Shown piece after piece: positions 46,387 through 55,655 of a stretch of DNA of 64,000 nucleotides. A program made the position numbers and the translations under genes. This DNA comes from Candidatus Anaerostipes excrementavium (GTDB lineage Bacteria > Bacillota > Clostridia > Lachnospirales > Lachnospiraceae). The stretch spans positions 35,490 to 99,489 of the forward strand of contig DXEM01000019.1 in NCBI GenBank assembly GCA_019114985.1, given 5' to 3'. The notes beneath the pieces are model-generated. The model was given only the letters and a program-made list of their open reading frames with translations, was not told where the DNA came from and ran no database searches. Position 1 is the stretch's first letter. Each line of letters opens with the position of its first letter.

Positions 46387-48003
46387 TTATTCTAACGATT
46401 TCCTACAATATATGCAAGTTCCATCTATATATGCGGCAATCACTTCCGTTTGATCCAGCTCTTTTGAAGGAATTTTAAAGATATCTCGGTCTAAAACTGC
46501 AAAATCCGCCTTATATCCTTTTTTCAGCATCCCGATTCTCTGAAATCCTGCTATTTTAGCAGCTTCTCTCGTATATAGTTTCACCGCCGTTTCTATATCC
46601 ACTGCTTGTTCTTCCCCGCAGTCTGTTCCATCATAAGCCTTTCTTGTAACTGCTGCCTTCAGATTACAAAACGGATTCGACGGCACGGCCCACGAAGTCG
46701 CCGGTGCGTCGGTGGAAAAACAGATCCGTACACCTTGAGCCAACATATCCTTTACCGGATAACATTGTTTCATGCGCTCACCACCTAAATTCTCCAGGTA
46801 GCTTTCTACTTCTGCATACATAAAGATCGGCTGCGTTACAATGCCGATACCTTTCTCAGCAGCCTTTTCCACACTCTCCCCTGTCGGTTCCGTGACATGT
46901 TCAATGCGGACATAAGGAATATCCCCGCTCATCCATGACTCTTCCAAACACGCCCGATCAATCGCTTTTTTAATTGCTTTCGTTCCCATGGCATGGATCG
47001 ACAGCTGGCATTGATGTTCTTTACAAAATTTAATTGCAGATTCCACCTGAGCGTCGGTGCAGACAGGCATTCCACACTCTCCCTTGCCTCCTAAATATGG
47101 GCGCTCCATCCAGGCCGTCTTCCCGGAAACGCTGCCGTCACCGATAATTTTTAGTCCTGCAAAAAAGATTTGTTTTTTATGATCCATCGCATCTTTTGGA
47201 ATATCAAACTCCGGATCATCCATAAAAAACTCCCACATGTCATAGACTGCGGTCTTCTGTCTCCAGCCTTTTTTGGCTGCTTCCTGAAAGATCAGAAGAT
47301 TATCGCCCGGCTCCAAATTACCCATATCACAAATCGCTGTAATTCCTTGAGAAGACAGCAATCTGCTTAACTTTACAAGCTTTTCGATTTTATCTTCCGG
47401 TTTCTCTTTTGGCATCCATGGGGTGACCAGATTTCTCGCGCTTTCTTTTAAGATTCCTGTAGGCTCTCCGGATGCGTCTCTTTCAATCTCTCCGCCTTCC
47501 GGATTTTTAGTCTCTCGATGGATCCCGGCTAACTGAAGAGCTTTGCTGTTTACACAGCGCACATGTTCACAGGTTCTTGTGATAGATACCGGAGCCTCAC
47601 TGCAGCCTCGATCCAAATCATATCGATTGATGGCTCGCCGCTCTGCAAACTTCCCTTCATCATATCCCCAGCCTTCGATCCATTCTCCATCTTGTAACTC
47701 CTGGCTGCGCTCCTTGATCTTCTCGATTAATTCTTCAATGGAATGCACCTGCGGCGGCAGCGCTGAGATCTGCCGGCTGTAATCTGCCAGCATAAGCGGA
47801 TGCATATGGGCGTCAATAAATCCCGGAATAACACAAGCCCCATGAAGATCCACTTCTTTGCAGTTTACAGAGGGAGCCTGCTCTTTCTGACCGATCCATT
47901 GAATGACTCCATTCTCCACAATCATCGTATCCGCATAAGGCAAATCATCATCGGAAGTAAAAATCTTTCCATGGACATACATACATAATTCTGTCTCTCT
48001 CAT
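46387..48003 (-). CDS. Metal-dependent amidohydrolase (YtcJ-like)
   Basis: 538 aa, amidohydrolase family 3. N-terminal metal motif FIDAHMHPL (about 62-70), TCEHVRC, SIHAMGTKA and IRIEHV-type His residues and CFSTDAPATSW (Asp). Substrate unknown; relatives act on N-substituted amino acids or urea-like compounds. The start codon overlaps the stop of the DUF89 gene (ATGA), so the two are translationally coupled. Confidence 0.88.
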   Translation of the reverse strand: MRETELCMYVHGKIFTSDDDLPYADTMIVENGVIQWIGQKEQAPSVNCKEVDLHGACVIPGFIDAHMHPLMLADYSRQISALPPQVHSIEELIEKIKERSQELQDGEWIEGWGYDEGKFAERRAINRYDLDRGCSEAPVSITRTCEHVRCVNSKALQLAGIHRETKNPEGGEIERDASGEPTGILKESARNLVTPWMPKEKPEDKIEKLVKLSRLLSSQGITAICDMGNLEPGDNLLIFQEAAKKGWRQKTAVYDMWEFFMDDPEFDIPKDAMDHKKQIFFAGLKIIGDGSVSGKTAWMERPYLGGKGECGMPVCTDAQVESAIKFCKEHQCQLSIHAMGTKAIKKAIDRACLEESWMSGDIPYVRIEHVTEPTGESVEKAAEKGIGIVTQPIFMYAEVESYLENLGGERMKQCYPVKDMLAQGVRICFSTDAPATSWAVPSNPFCNLKAAVTRKAYDGTDCGEEQAVDIETAVKLYTREAAKIAGFQRIGMLKKGYKADFAVLDRDIFKIPSKELDQTEVIAAYIDGTCIYCRKSLE

Positions 48004-48908
48004 CCTATTTTCTCCTGATCAGACCGATCCTGGCACCGTAATTCATTTGCCAGCACGCCTTCAAACTGCTCCATCTGAAATCTCTCTACAAACAGCTTAC
48101 ATTTGCATAAGAACATATAATAAATATTTTTGCCGCATCCTTGCAGTGTCTCAAAATTCCCCTGTCCTTTTGACAAGATAAGATCTGCTTCCTCAATTTT
48201 CTCTCTTGCTTCCGCAGAAATTTCCGGAAGCCAGGTTCCTGTAATACCGCTTCCGTTTCCAATGACAGTCACAACCTCGGAAAGACCGGCTTCTTCCGCA
48301 TCTTCTAATGTTGCATCATTCAATGCCGGTTTTCCACGGACAATGACGGTAATATCAATCTGTGGATATTGTTGCATCAGCTGGCCGATCAAAATCTTAT
48401 CCAGCACGATTTCTCCGCAATTATCCGTCAGGTACACTAATTTCGATGCTTCCGCAAGATCTTTTTTTAGATTCGCATACTCTTTTGCATCCACCGGATT
48501 CTGTGTGGACCGTTTCAGAAGCTCTTCCAGCTTCTCATCCTCCACTCCATCCAGTGCGCCAAAATCGATATAATTCCCGGTCATCGCATATTGAATCGCC
48601 CTTTTCAATGGATCTGCCGATGCCGCAATCTCCCGCTGTACCTCATCCTCCTTATTGAGCATCATCTGATTGTATGTATGCTTAATCTTGGAAAAATCAG
48701 CCTCTCGCCCAAACATTTCTTTTTGAAGCTTATGGATTCGCTCTGCAATGACGGGTCCACTCTCTTCTGCGCTCGCCTCACTTAAAATCCTAAGCAATGC
48801 CTGCATATATTCTCGTCTTTTTTCTTCCGGTGTATCTGAATCAAAATTGTTAAGCTGCCGATCAAGTATACAGTTGATACAACCGGTATGAAGCCTTGCC
48901 TGTTCCAT
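48000..48908 (-). CDS. DUF89/ARMT1-like damage-control phosphatase family protein
   Basis: 302 aa. Metal-dependent phosphatase family proposed to remove harmful phosphometabolites. Conserved segments are TDNCGEIVLDK (metal Asp and Asn), GKPALNDATLEDA and LSKGQGNFE (Lys, Asn). The N-terminal CINCILDRQ is also usual in the bacterial subfamily. ATG 48908 has AAGGAGG eight bases upstream. Coupled with the amidohydrolase, which hints at a shared catabolite, but that is inference. Confidence 0.88.
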   Translation of the reverse strand: MEQARLHTGCINCILDRQLNNFDSDTPEEKRREYMQALLRILSEASAEESGPVIAERIHKLQKEMFGREADFSKIKHTYNQMMLNKEDEVQREIAASADPLKRAIQYAMTGNYIDFGALDGVEDEKLEELLKRSTQNPVDAKEYANLKKDLAEASKLVYLTDNCGEIVLDKILIGQLMQQYPQIDITVIVRGKPALNDATLEDAEEAGLSEVVTVIGNGSGITGTWLPEISAEAREKIEEADLILSKGQGNFETLQGCGKNIYYMFLCKCKLFVERFQMEQFEGVLANELRCQDRSDQEKIG

Positions 48909-48990
48909 GCGCAGCACCTCCTTTTTCTGCTGTTTTCTTTCTTCATTATATCCGATGCCGTCCATTATCTGCAACAGAAGCTTTGCTCCT

Positions 48991-49578
48991 CTAATACAAC
49001 GTCAATATTTGATTTTCATTGGAATCATAATAATAGATATTGTCTGATAGATAATCTTTTTTTGAAATGAATTTAGAAGTAATCATCTTCGCAGTTTCAT
49101 GAAGCAGATACGACGCATGCTGCCCCCGATCCAACAGTACAAAAATCTCATGAACACTTAATGGCATGAGAAATAAGTTCCAAGAATATTTTTCAGAAAA
49201 ACTTTTTAGAAATCCAGGATATAGCATGACAGCAGCCCCATAAACTCCCTGTTCATTGGACATAATAAAGACTGGTTCTTTATCCGTTCCGGTACTCCTT
49301 CCATCGGGCGTCTCAACACATGCCGGAAACAGTCTTAAGGTATTGTTTAATGCGCATTGATATAGCTCATGGATGCCAATTCCCCACTGCTCCAGATCCC
49401 GCTGTTCAACGATCCTTTCTTTTAAAAGATCTCTTTGATCTGCAATTCGAAAGACCACTGCCATATCCTCAAAAATAAGATATGGCCGATCTTGCAGCAG
49501 ATGGCGGTTCTTTTGGTAATTAATCAAATATACTACGATTTGGTTTCTGATAGACTCTGTCCACTTTTCCTTTGTCAT
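48991..49578 (-). CDS. DUF5688-like protein
   Basis: 195 aa, no signal peptide or membrane helix. Segments FIMSNEQGVYGAAVMLYPGF and FLMPLSVHEIFVL resemble the Clostridia-specific DUF5688 family of unknown function. ATG 49578 after AGGAAGAAGAAGG; an upstream ATG at 49605 is possible. Divergent from an XRE regulator. Confidence 0.7.
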   Translation of the reverse strand: MTKEKWTESIRNQIVVYLINYQKNRHLLQDRPYLIFEDMAVVFRIADQRDLLKERIVEQRDLEQWGIGIHELYQCALNNTLRLFPACVETPDGRSTGTDKEPVFIMSNEQGVYGAAVMLYPGFLKSFSEKYSWNLFLMPLSVHEIFVLLDRGQHASYLLHETAKMITSKFISKKDYLSDNIYYYDSNENQILTLY

Positions 49579-49680
49579 CCTTCTTCTTCCTTTATCTTTT
49601 TTCATTAGTTTTCCACAATTCGTTCCAGAAATTCATTTTTACCATACATTTTGTTCTCACTATCTATCATAACATCAACT

Positions 49681-49695
49681 ATTGCTGTCAGCAAT
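49681..49695. promoter_or_regulatory. Perfect 15-base palindrome between DUF5688 and XRE genes
   Basis: ATTGCTG-T-CAGCAAT, about 70 bases upstream of the XRE start and 100 bases upstream of the DUF5688 start. Candidate operator for the XRE protein. Confidence 0.4.
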
Positions 49696-49764
49696 ATTCC
49701 TTTATATCTACAGATCGTGGTGTTATGTGGCTGATAGGAATAGTATTTTTGTGGAGGGACTCAA

Positions 49765-50112
49765 ATGAAATTAAACATAAAGGAAATCGGACAAAGAGTA
49801 AAGTTATTAAGAAATCAGCAGAACTTAACACAGGAACAGCTGGCGGAACTGGCCGGTATCAGCACGCACTACGTATATGAGATCGAGGCAGGTCTAAAAA
49901 CCATGTCTTGTCCTATCCTAGCGGCAATCGCCTGCTCCCTGCATACATCCGCTGATTATCTTTTATTTGGTGACCACGATTATGACCTGGAAGTTGATTC
50001 TCCTTCCCAGCATGATGCCCTGGCTCATTTAACTTCCATGCTGACAGCTTCCCAAAGAAATCAGGTCGCCCATATCTTATCTGTTATCGTTCCATATTTA
50101 AAGGAAAATTAG
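49765..50112 (+). CDS. XRE-family transcription regulator
   Basis: 115 aa. The N-terminal HTH_3 domain (about 5-65) contains RVKLLRNQQNLTQEQLAELAGISTHYVYEIE. The C-terminal 45 residues may form a small dimerisation helix. ATG 49765 follows GGAGGG. Function in the chromosome unknown. Confidence 0.85.
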   Translation: MKLNIKEIGQRVKLLRNQQNLTQEQLAELAGISTHYVYEIEAGLKTMSCPILAAIACSLHTSADYLLFGDHDYDLEVDSPSQHDALAHLTSMLTASQRNQVAHILSVIVPYLKEN

Positions 50113-50135
50113 TAAGATTAGTAAAATTGGTATTA

Positions 50136-50168
50136 AAAGCGCAGCAGTTATTCCAACCGCTGCGCTTT
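50136..50168. terminator. Terminator between XRE and ybaK genes
   Basis: AAAGCGCAGC and GCTGCGCTTT ten-base stem, 13-base loop, then CTTTATTTC on the plus strand; AAAA on the left allows use on the minus strand too. Confidence 0.85.
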
Positions 50169-50181
50169 CTTTATTTCTAAT

Positions 50182-50652
50182 TCATTCTGCCTTTTTGCAG
50201 ACATCGATCCATTTCTCTGCCTTAGAACATTCTTTTAATTCTTTCAAATTCATCTCAATTGCGCTATTTCCGCTGCCTGCTGCAGGATAAACCGTTTGAA
50301 AACGCTGCAGCGACTGATCCAAATAAACTTTGATGCCCCGATTCACAGCGAACGGACACACGCCTCCCGGTGCATGTCCAATAATCTTCTCCACATCCCG
50401 AAAAGAAATCATCTTTGCCTTCGTGCCAAATTCCTGTTTATACTTCTTATTGTCGACTTTCACATCCCCGGCCGTCACAATCAAAATCGGCTGCGGACCT
50501 ACAAAAAAGGATAGTGTCTTGGCAATCCTTGCCGGCTCACATCCCACAGCTTCCGCCGCCAATTCCACCGTGGCGCTGGACTGCTCCAGGATCTGAATCT
50601 TATGCTCAATATGGAACTGCTTTAAATACTCTTCTACTTTTTGAACTGACAT
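50182..50652 (-). CDS. ybaK: YbaK/EbsC-type aminoacyl-tRNA deacylase
   Basis: 156 aa. Hydrolyses mischarged tRNA (usually Cys-tRNAPro). The fold is recognised from AVGCEPARIAKTLSFFVG, AGDVKVDNKKYKQEFG with the catalytic Lys, and GHAPGGVCPFAV. ATG 50652. Own promoter predicted. Confidence 0.92.
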   Translation of the reverse strand: MSVQKVEEYLKQFHIEHKIQILEQSSATVELAAEAVGCEPARIAKTLSFFVGPQPILIVTAGDVKVDNKKYKQEFGTKAKMISFRDVEKIIGHAPGGVCPFAVNRGIKVYLDQSLQRFQTVYPAAGSGNSAIEMNLKELKECSKAEKWIDVCKKAE

Positions 50653-50699
50653 GTATGTACCTTCAACTTTCCGCTCTTAAAGCTTAGTAATCTTCTATT

Positions 50700-50728
50700 A
50701 TTGTATAAAATCTGGAACAAAAAAGCAA
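50700..50728 (-). promoter_or_regulatory. Promoter of ybaK
   Basis: TTGCTT (50723-50728), 17 bases, TACAAT (50700-50705) on the minus strand. Confidence 0.6.
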
Positions 50729-50770
50729 TGGCACTCCCATTCTGTCCAAAAGGTTTTCATTCTTATACGC

Positions 50771-50807
50771 AGCTTGCATGTCAACATGCATGTTACATAT
50801 GCAAGCT
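50771..50807. repeat. Nested inverted repeats upstream of ybaK
   Basis: AGCTTGCAT...ATGCAAGCT (nine bases, perfect) encloses the 12-base palindrome AACATGCATGTT (50783-50794). It sits 43 bases upstream of the ybaK -35 box. Confidence 0.5.
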
Positions 50808-50819
50808 ACATACATGTTA

Positions 50820-50930
50820 CTAAATTTGTTCAATATTCTTAACATATTTTTGTTTCGGACTCTTCGGCTTATCTGGCAAAAGCAAATTAATTTTCCCCGA
50901 ATCAATTAAAGGATATAAGATGTTTTTCAT
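50820..50930 (-). pseudogene. Possible 3' remnant of an AlbA_2/Fic-type protein gene
   Basis: Frame of 36 codons reading MKNILYPLIDSGKINLLLPD, then KPKSPKQKY. The pattern L-I-x-x-G-x-I-x-x-x-x-P-D-K-P-K-S is typical of the C-terminal winged helix of AlbA_2-domain ATPases and related proteins. No ribosome binding site and no room for the rest of the gene before the tuf terminator. Probably debris; a short real gene cannot be excluded. Confidence 0.35.
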
Positions 50931-50972
50931 AATTTTAGTTATTCCCCTCTTTCTTAAACAATTGCAAAAAAA

Positions 50973-51003
50973 CCGCAATTCCCTATATCATAAGGAACTG
51001 CGG
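50973..51003 (-). terminator. Terminator of the original tuf gene
   Basis: CCGCAGTTCC and GGAATTGCGG stem (one G-U), loop of about 11 bases, then TTTTTTTGC on the minus strand. It follows the tuf 3' fragment by 35 bases. Confidence 0.88.
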
Positions 51004-51038
51004 CATTAAGTTTAATTTCTATGATGCTGTATCAAAGA

Positions 51039-51092
51039 TTACTCGATGATCTGAGCAACACGTCCTGATCCTACAGTACGTCCACCTTCACG
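51039..51092 (-). pseudogene. tuf: 3' fragment of tuf (EF-Tu), likely attachment site
   Basis: Minus-strand codons read REGGRTVGSGRVAQIIE then stop, the exact C-terminus of elongation factor Tu. Upstream of CGTGAAGG the similarity stops abruptly and the sequence becomes that of the element, while the tuf terminator follows. The simplest reading is that a mobile element integrated into the 3' end of tuf, carried a copy of the end to restore the gene on its far side, and left this displaced end here. Confidence 0.85.
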
Positions 51093-51220
51093 GTATCAGA
51101 ATAGTGTGTTGCAGGGATTAAATGGTTATTTTTCGTGTGTTTTGTACGAGAAAACCCAGATTTTCCGCCGTATCCGTGTAATTTTTGAGGATTTTGTTAT
51201 CATGGTGTTATCACCTCGAC
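51093..51220. other. Left terminal region of the mobile element
   Basis: 128 bases without a gene between the tuf junction and the SIR2 gene stop. Contains two nearby copies of GTTATCA (around 51195-51215). No insertion-sequence ends are recognisable. Confidence 0.4.
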
Positions 51221-54200
51221 TCAACAAGACCAAATATTTGCTATTTCATAATTTTTAATTTTCATAGCTTTTTGAACACAATTTTTTAATTCATCTGTTT
51301 CAGCCTTTCCTGTTTTCATAATGCCTCTATAATACTGATGTAATGCTTCTGTACAATTATATAATCCGTCTAAATAATATCGTTCACCCTTGCTTGATAA
51401 CTCTTCATATATATCAATACACTTGCCTATAGATAATGCAATGTATCTTTGCTCTTCCTCGTGCATAAAAAATGGTTGTCTAAGCAATGGCGTCAAATGA
51501 ATCCACAATGTTTTCGAAAATTCTATATCTAGATATTTTATTGCACTAAAAAACTTTTCAAAAGATATGCCTTGCCTATTCTCTTCTTTTAAAAACACTA
51601 GACATTGTATACCTGTAAACACACTTGAATAAATTTTTTTGTTTTTAGTTAATATAGTATTTTCAAATACATCAACGCACTTCTCAAGTTCGTCTTTCTC
51701 AATCATTTCTAGCATATCAATCGCTACAGTATTAATTTTACACTCCGTCAATTCTTTCTTAATTTTCTCTATCAATGGATATATTTCTGCAATCAACTGG
51801 TTTTGTATGGCTTCGCAATAAACAAGTGCAACAAGTTCTCCAATCACTAAGAACTTATCCTCACATTCATCTTTTTCTCCCATAAAATCATATTCTAATA
51901 ACTTTCTCTCATGAATTATAAATTCATAGGAACGTGTTAAAATTATATTTGCAAGCTCTTTATTTAAAATCACTTTATTACATTGCCTCAAAGATATTCC
52001 CGATGTTGAATAAAAAAAACTAAAATAATTCCGAACACTTCCGTACGAATTATTACCTACAAACCCTGTTGAAGTTACACTTTCTACATATTTTGTATTC
52101 ATTAAATATGTAGAATACAATTCTGCGAAATCAACCGATTCTGGATGCGGTAGTTCTTCCCAAATAAACGGATAATATAATTCCGATATAGGCAACGTTT
52201 CTTCACCATTTTTCCAAAAGGTTGTAACAATATCATCTCTATATCTCTCTAATGGTTTATTATTCCACAATACTAACAAGCAAGCTAATGCATTATCTCT
52301 TTCAGATATATTTTCACTTGAACTCACGCGAAGAGCTTTTTCATAAAATACTTCCATATCTTCTTCAGATATTTCAAAAGACACATCATTAAAGTAACTA
52401 GCCAAATGATATCGCGCATCAAACTCAGAGAAAATAATATTCTGACAAGCATTTGCAATATTTCCATTAAATCTGGTTGAAATTATCTGCAAAATCTTTT
52501 TTATATCTCTAACTATAAACGGGTCTTCCTTTTTACTGAATCTACTTAACATTTCCAAAAAAATAATTATATTGGCATCTTCTATAAACACCACTAAACG
52601 TGATAATACACTTAAGATGTTCTTCACTGATACAAAATATTGTTTTATATCATAACTATCTTTTTCTGAATACATTTTTACAACATCAATCAATTTTTCA
52701 AAAAGACACTGTTTTTCTGAATCATCTATATTTAAAAGCGTTTTCCGTGTAAAAATCTGATTAATAACTTTTTCTTGATTTGTCCTAACAGCCAATGACA
52801 TCTTCCAATAAGCAAATTCACTCGAATGCATTATCTCATCATACACACGTGGGAGCAGTCTTGCTTGATCCAAAAACATCGGCAAGCACAATCTATCTAT
52901 TCCAAGGATAAAAACAAACGAATTTTTGTAACAAGTATTTTCTCCTGAATAATACACTGTAACACTCTTATTGGAATTAAGACTAAACGGCACTATTCTT
53001 TCTTCCTTTTTTCTATCTTTTTCAAAGAAAACTTGCTCCAATTTTTCTCTTTGCTCAACTATAATCCGTCTTGTATTATATAAATTATCATAATACTTAT
53101 TGTCAGAATATTCCTCCGCTATTTCCCAATTTCCAATTCTATAACACAAATTTAGATATCCCAAATATGAAGCATACATTTCATCCGACAATTTCATCTG
53201 TGCTAATTCCGCCGAGCACTCACTTAATATCTTGTCTGCAATGTCATTCTTTGACAGTTGTTTATACAAAGCTGCTTTTTTTATCTTATACTCAAATGAC
53301 GGTGTTTCTATTTCCTCAATCAGCACCTTCGCTTCCTCATAATCAAATAATGAAATGTCATTTTTCATTTTTTCAATAAGAAATTCATTTTTGTAGTATG
53401 GAATTTTATTACAATACACCTCACATCTTTCCATGCAAGCTTCATATAACTCTTTTTTTCCATCAATTCTATACATTTCTGCCAAATACAATAATATTTC
53501 ACATAAGGTTTCTATTTGTAAGTTTTTTTCAATTAACATTTCTGCTATTTTTTCTAAGTATTCAGCATTTTTATCTTCCAAAATAACCAGACATTTTCTT
53601 AATATTTTTATAATAGTTGAAATTATCTTTTCCGGCACTTTCTCCTGATTATGAACTAACTTCACCAATACACTAAAATGTTCCAAAAAGTAATCAGCAT
53701 ATTTAACTCTTTTTTCATCTGGCAACAAAATATAAGGCTCTATCAGCTTTTCAATTTTATATGAATAGTTGTTTAATTTTTTAATATATTCTTCTTTTTC
53801 CGCATCTTTAGGTTGCCAAAATATATCAACTTTCTGGTACGGTCTTTCCAAATAAATATCTTTTTCACTCTGATTTTTTTCTAACAAGCCAACAAATTTT
53901 GAAATAGCTTGATAATGTCGATTTTCTTCCTTTTGAGATACTAATCCAGAAATATCTACTATGGTAATCCCCTTATTTTCCAATAGCTTTCTCTCTGGTG
54001 CGCTGAGTTTCTCATATAAGCCAATCAAATAAATCGTAGGACAGTATTCACCCATATTGTCTCGTAGCCATCCAAGCCAGCTTTGGAAGTTAGGGTCATC
54101 CCCAGAAAATCCAAGTAGACATAATCTAGTTTCAAGCATCGCCTGCTGTACGGTATTAACTAATGCTGAATATTTATCTGGGTATGTTCTATAATCTTCA

Positions 54201-54769
54201 TCGCTTATTATATATGGTTTTACTTGAGGAATACTACCATGCAACTTAATTATCCGTGGCTTTATACTTCCTGGTAAATCGTTCTGAGAATATATAATTT
54301 CATAATTGTTCTCACGATAAATCATATCTACCGTCTGTTCTAACAGAGTATCATAATTTGTTGTAAAAATATCTGACCAATGTAATTTTAAAAGTCTTTT
54401 GTGCAATTCTCCAGGAACAAACATTTCGTCTGCAATAGACTGTTCTATTAAATTATTTATTTTATTTCTATCAAAATTAGCAATATATTCATCTGCCAGC
54501 TTTGTGACATTTTTCCCAGATGTCTTTATAATCCTTTGTTTATTCCATTCTTCTTTTTCTTGCACTTCTAAGGGTTCTGGATATAGTTCCTCATACATTT
54601 TTTCTGCAAGTTCACTCCAATTCGGTGGCTGCATACTTGCCATTCCTTTACTTTGTGCATTTTTTGAAAATCCAGCGCCAATCATTAGCGAAACATCGCC
54701 ATATTTTCTTGGCTCTTTTAACCGCTGTGCAATATCATTTATATAAGAATAAACAGTATTATCATTCAT
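51221..54769 (-). CDS. SIR2-domain antiphage-type protein (1182 aa)
   Basis: The N-terminal domain (about 1-275) is a SIR2-like NAD+-binding fold: LMIGAGFSKNA (31-35 GAGFS), DIFTTNYDTLL (Asn138), IIKLHGSIP (His177) and LLGFSGDDPNF. The catalytic Asn and His are present, so NAD+ hydrolysis is plausible. The remaining 900 residues are predicted largely helical, without another motif I recognise, like the sensor part of defence-associated sirtuins (DSR1/DSR2, about 1000-1200 aa). Very AT-rich. It lies 76 bases downstream of the endonuclease gene on the same strand with no terminator between. Role: probably abortive defence by NAD+ depletion. Confidence 0.85.
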   Translation of the reverse strand: MNDNTVYSYINDIAQRLKEPRKYGDVSLMIGAGFSKNAQSKGMASMQPPNWSELAEKMYEELYPEPLEVQEKEEWNKQRIIKTSGKNVTKLADEYIANFDRNKINNLIEQSIADEMFVPGELHKRLLKLHWSDIFTTNYDTLLEQTVDMIYRENNYEIIYSQNDLPGSIKPRIIKLHGSIPQVKPYIISDEDYRTYPDKYSALVNTVQQAMLETRLCLLGFSGDDPNFQSWLGWLRDNMGEYCPTIYLIGLYEKLSAPERKLLENKGITIVDISGLVSQKEENRHYQAISKFVGLLEKNQSEKDIYLERPYQKVDIFWQPKDAEKEEYIKKLNNYSYKIEKLIEPYILLPDEKRVKYADYFLEHFSVLVKLVHNQEKVPEKIISTIIKILRKCLVILEDKNAEYLEKIAEMLIEKNLQIETLCEILLYLAEMYRIDGKKELYEACMERCEVYCNKIPYYKNEFLIEKMKNDISLFDYEEAKVLIEEIETPSFEYKIKKAALYKQLSKNDIADKILSECSAELAQMKLSDEMYASYLGYLNLCYRIGNWEIAEEYSDNKYYDNLYNTRRIIVEQREKLEQVFFEKDRKKEERIVPFSLNSNKSVTVYYSGENTCYKNSFVFILGIDRLCLPMFLDQARLLPRVYDEIMHSSEFAYWKMSLAVRTNQEKVINQIFTRKTLLNIDDSEKQCLFEKLIDVVKMYSEKDSYDIKQYFVSVKNILSVLSRLVVFIEDANIIIFLEMLSRFSKKEDPFIVRDIKKILQIISTRFNGNIANACQNIIFSEFDARYHLASYFNDVSFEISEEDMEVFYEKALRVSSSENISERDNALACLLVLWNNKPLERYRDDIVTTFWKNGEETLPISELYYPFIWEELPHPESVDFAELYSTYLMNTKYVESVTSTGFVGNNSYGSVRNYFSFFYSTSGISLRQCNKVILNKELANIILTRSYEFIIHERKLLEYDFMGEKDECEDKFLVIGELVALVYCEAIQNQLIAEIYPLIEKIKKELTECKINTVAIDMLEMIEKDELEKCVDVFENTILTKNKKIYSSVFTGIQCLVFLKEENRQGISFEKFFSAIKYLDIEFSKTLWIHLTPLLRQPFFMHEEEQRYIALSIGKCIDIYEELSSKGERYYLDGLYNCTEALHQYYRGIMKTGKAETDELKNCVQKAMKIKNYEIANIWSC

Positions 54770-54845
54770 CTAAATACCTCTTTTGTAAAAATAACTTTTT
54801 TCTCTAAATAAATCCATCAATTAATTCAAACTATTTATTCCACAC

Positions 54846-55655
54846 TCAACACTTTTCATCAAATTCTGCAAGAACTTCTCTCCATCTTGTCAGAACTTCT
54901 TTTCCCACAATCAATTCATCTATAAGACCCATATTAAGTGTATCAATAAACCTACACAAATATGATTTCCCTTGTCCCCAAAAAGTATAGTAGCTGTCAA
55001 TAAACATCACATGGTATACTTGCTGTCCGGTTCTATCATATATTTCATTAAACTCATATCCGTCAAGTTCTGCCTCGTACACAGCATCTGCAACACGACT
55101 TCCAAATGATTTAGAATAGTAGTATTCTTTTATTTCCCACACTATCTTCGGATTATAGATCGAAGGATATGCTCCATCAAACCTTCTCGATGATGCTCCA
55201 ATAATTTTACGATTATTCAACAAATAAACAAGTCCCCTTGGATCCGGGTTAAATTCTTCATCCCCGCCAAGCATTTCTTCTGCAATCATAGTTATAATTG
55301 CGGTAAAATAATTTACTTTTTTGATTTCCTTACGTTGTTTATTCATAATCAGCTTACATTTATATTTTCCACTATTTCTCATTTCTTCAAATATCTGTTT
55401 AGCTTCATCAGCGTCCATCAAGTTTTTTTCAATGGTATTGTTTAACAAATCCGCTCTCATATTACAATATAAAACAGCTTTATTAACTCTATCTGGTGAT
55501 ACTTCAATGTTCTCTTTTTCGCATAGTTTCTCTATTTGCTCTACTGTATAAGTTAAAACGATTCCTTTTTTAGAATACCCCAATTTTTCACTAATAAAAC
55601 GTATAAAAAACCAAAACGATTTATCTTCTCTTCTAAATTCCTTAAATGCTTTCAT
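54846..55655 (-). CDS. Putative type II restriction endonuclease
   Basis: 269 aa, not matched to a named family. A PD-(D/E)xK-like core is suggested by FDGAYPS followed by VWEIKEYYY (Asp160, Glu174-x-Lys176). Context is decisive: directly behind a C-protein gene, opposite a Dam-type methyltransferase, the classical C-R/M arrangement. ATG 55655 overlaps the controller stop by 14 bases and has GGTGGAG upstream. Recognition sequence unknown. Confidence 0.7.
   Translation of the reverse strand: MKAFKEFRREDKSFWFFIRFISEKLGYSKKGIVLTYTVEQIEKLCEKENIEVSPDRVNKAVLYCNMRADLLNNTIEKNLMDADEAKQIFEEMRNSGKYKCKLIMNKQRKEIKKVNYFTAIITMIAEEMLGGDEEFNPDPRGLVYLLNNRKIIGASSRRFDGAYPSIYNPKIVWEIKEYYYSKSFGSRVADAVYEAELDGYEFNEIYDRTGQQVYHVMFIDSYYTFWGQGKSYLCRFIDTLNMGLIDELIVGKEVLTRWREVLAEFDEKC

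Noticed and set aside
50684..50905. 73-residue minus-strand open frame
   Set aside because: No ribosome binding site, runs through the nested palindromes and the ybaK promoter, and composition is not protein-like.
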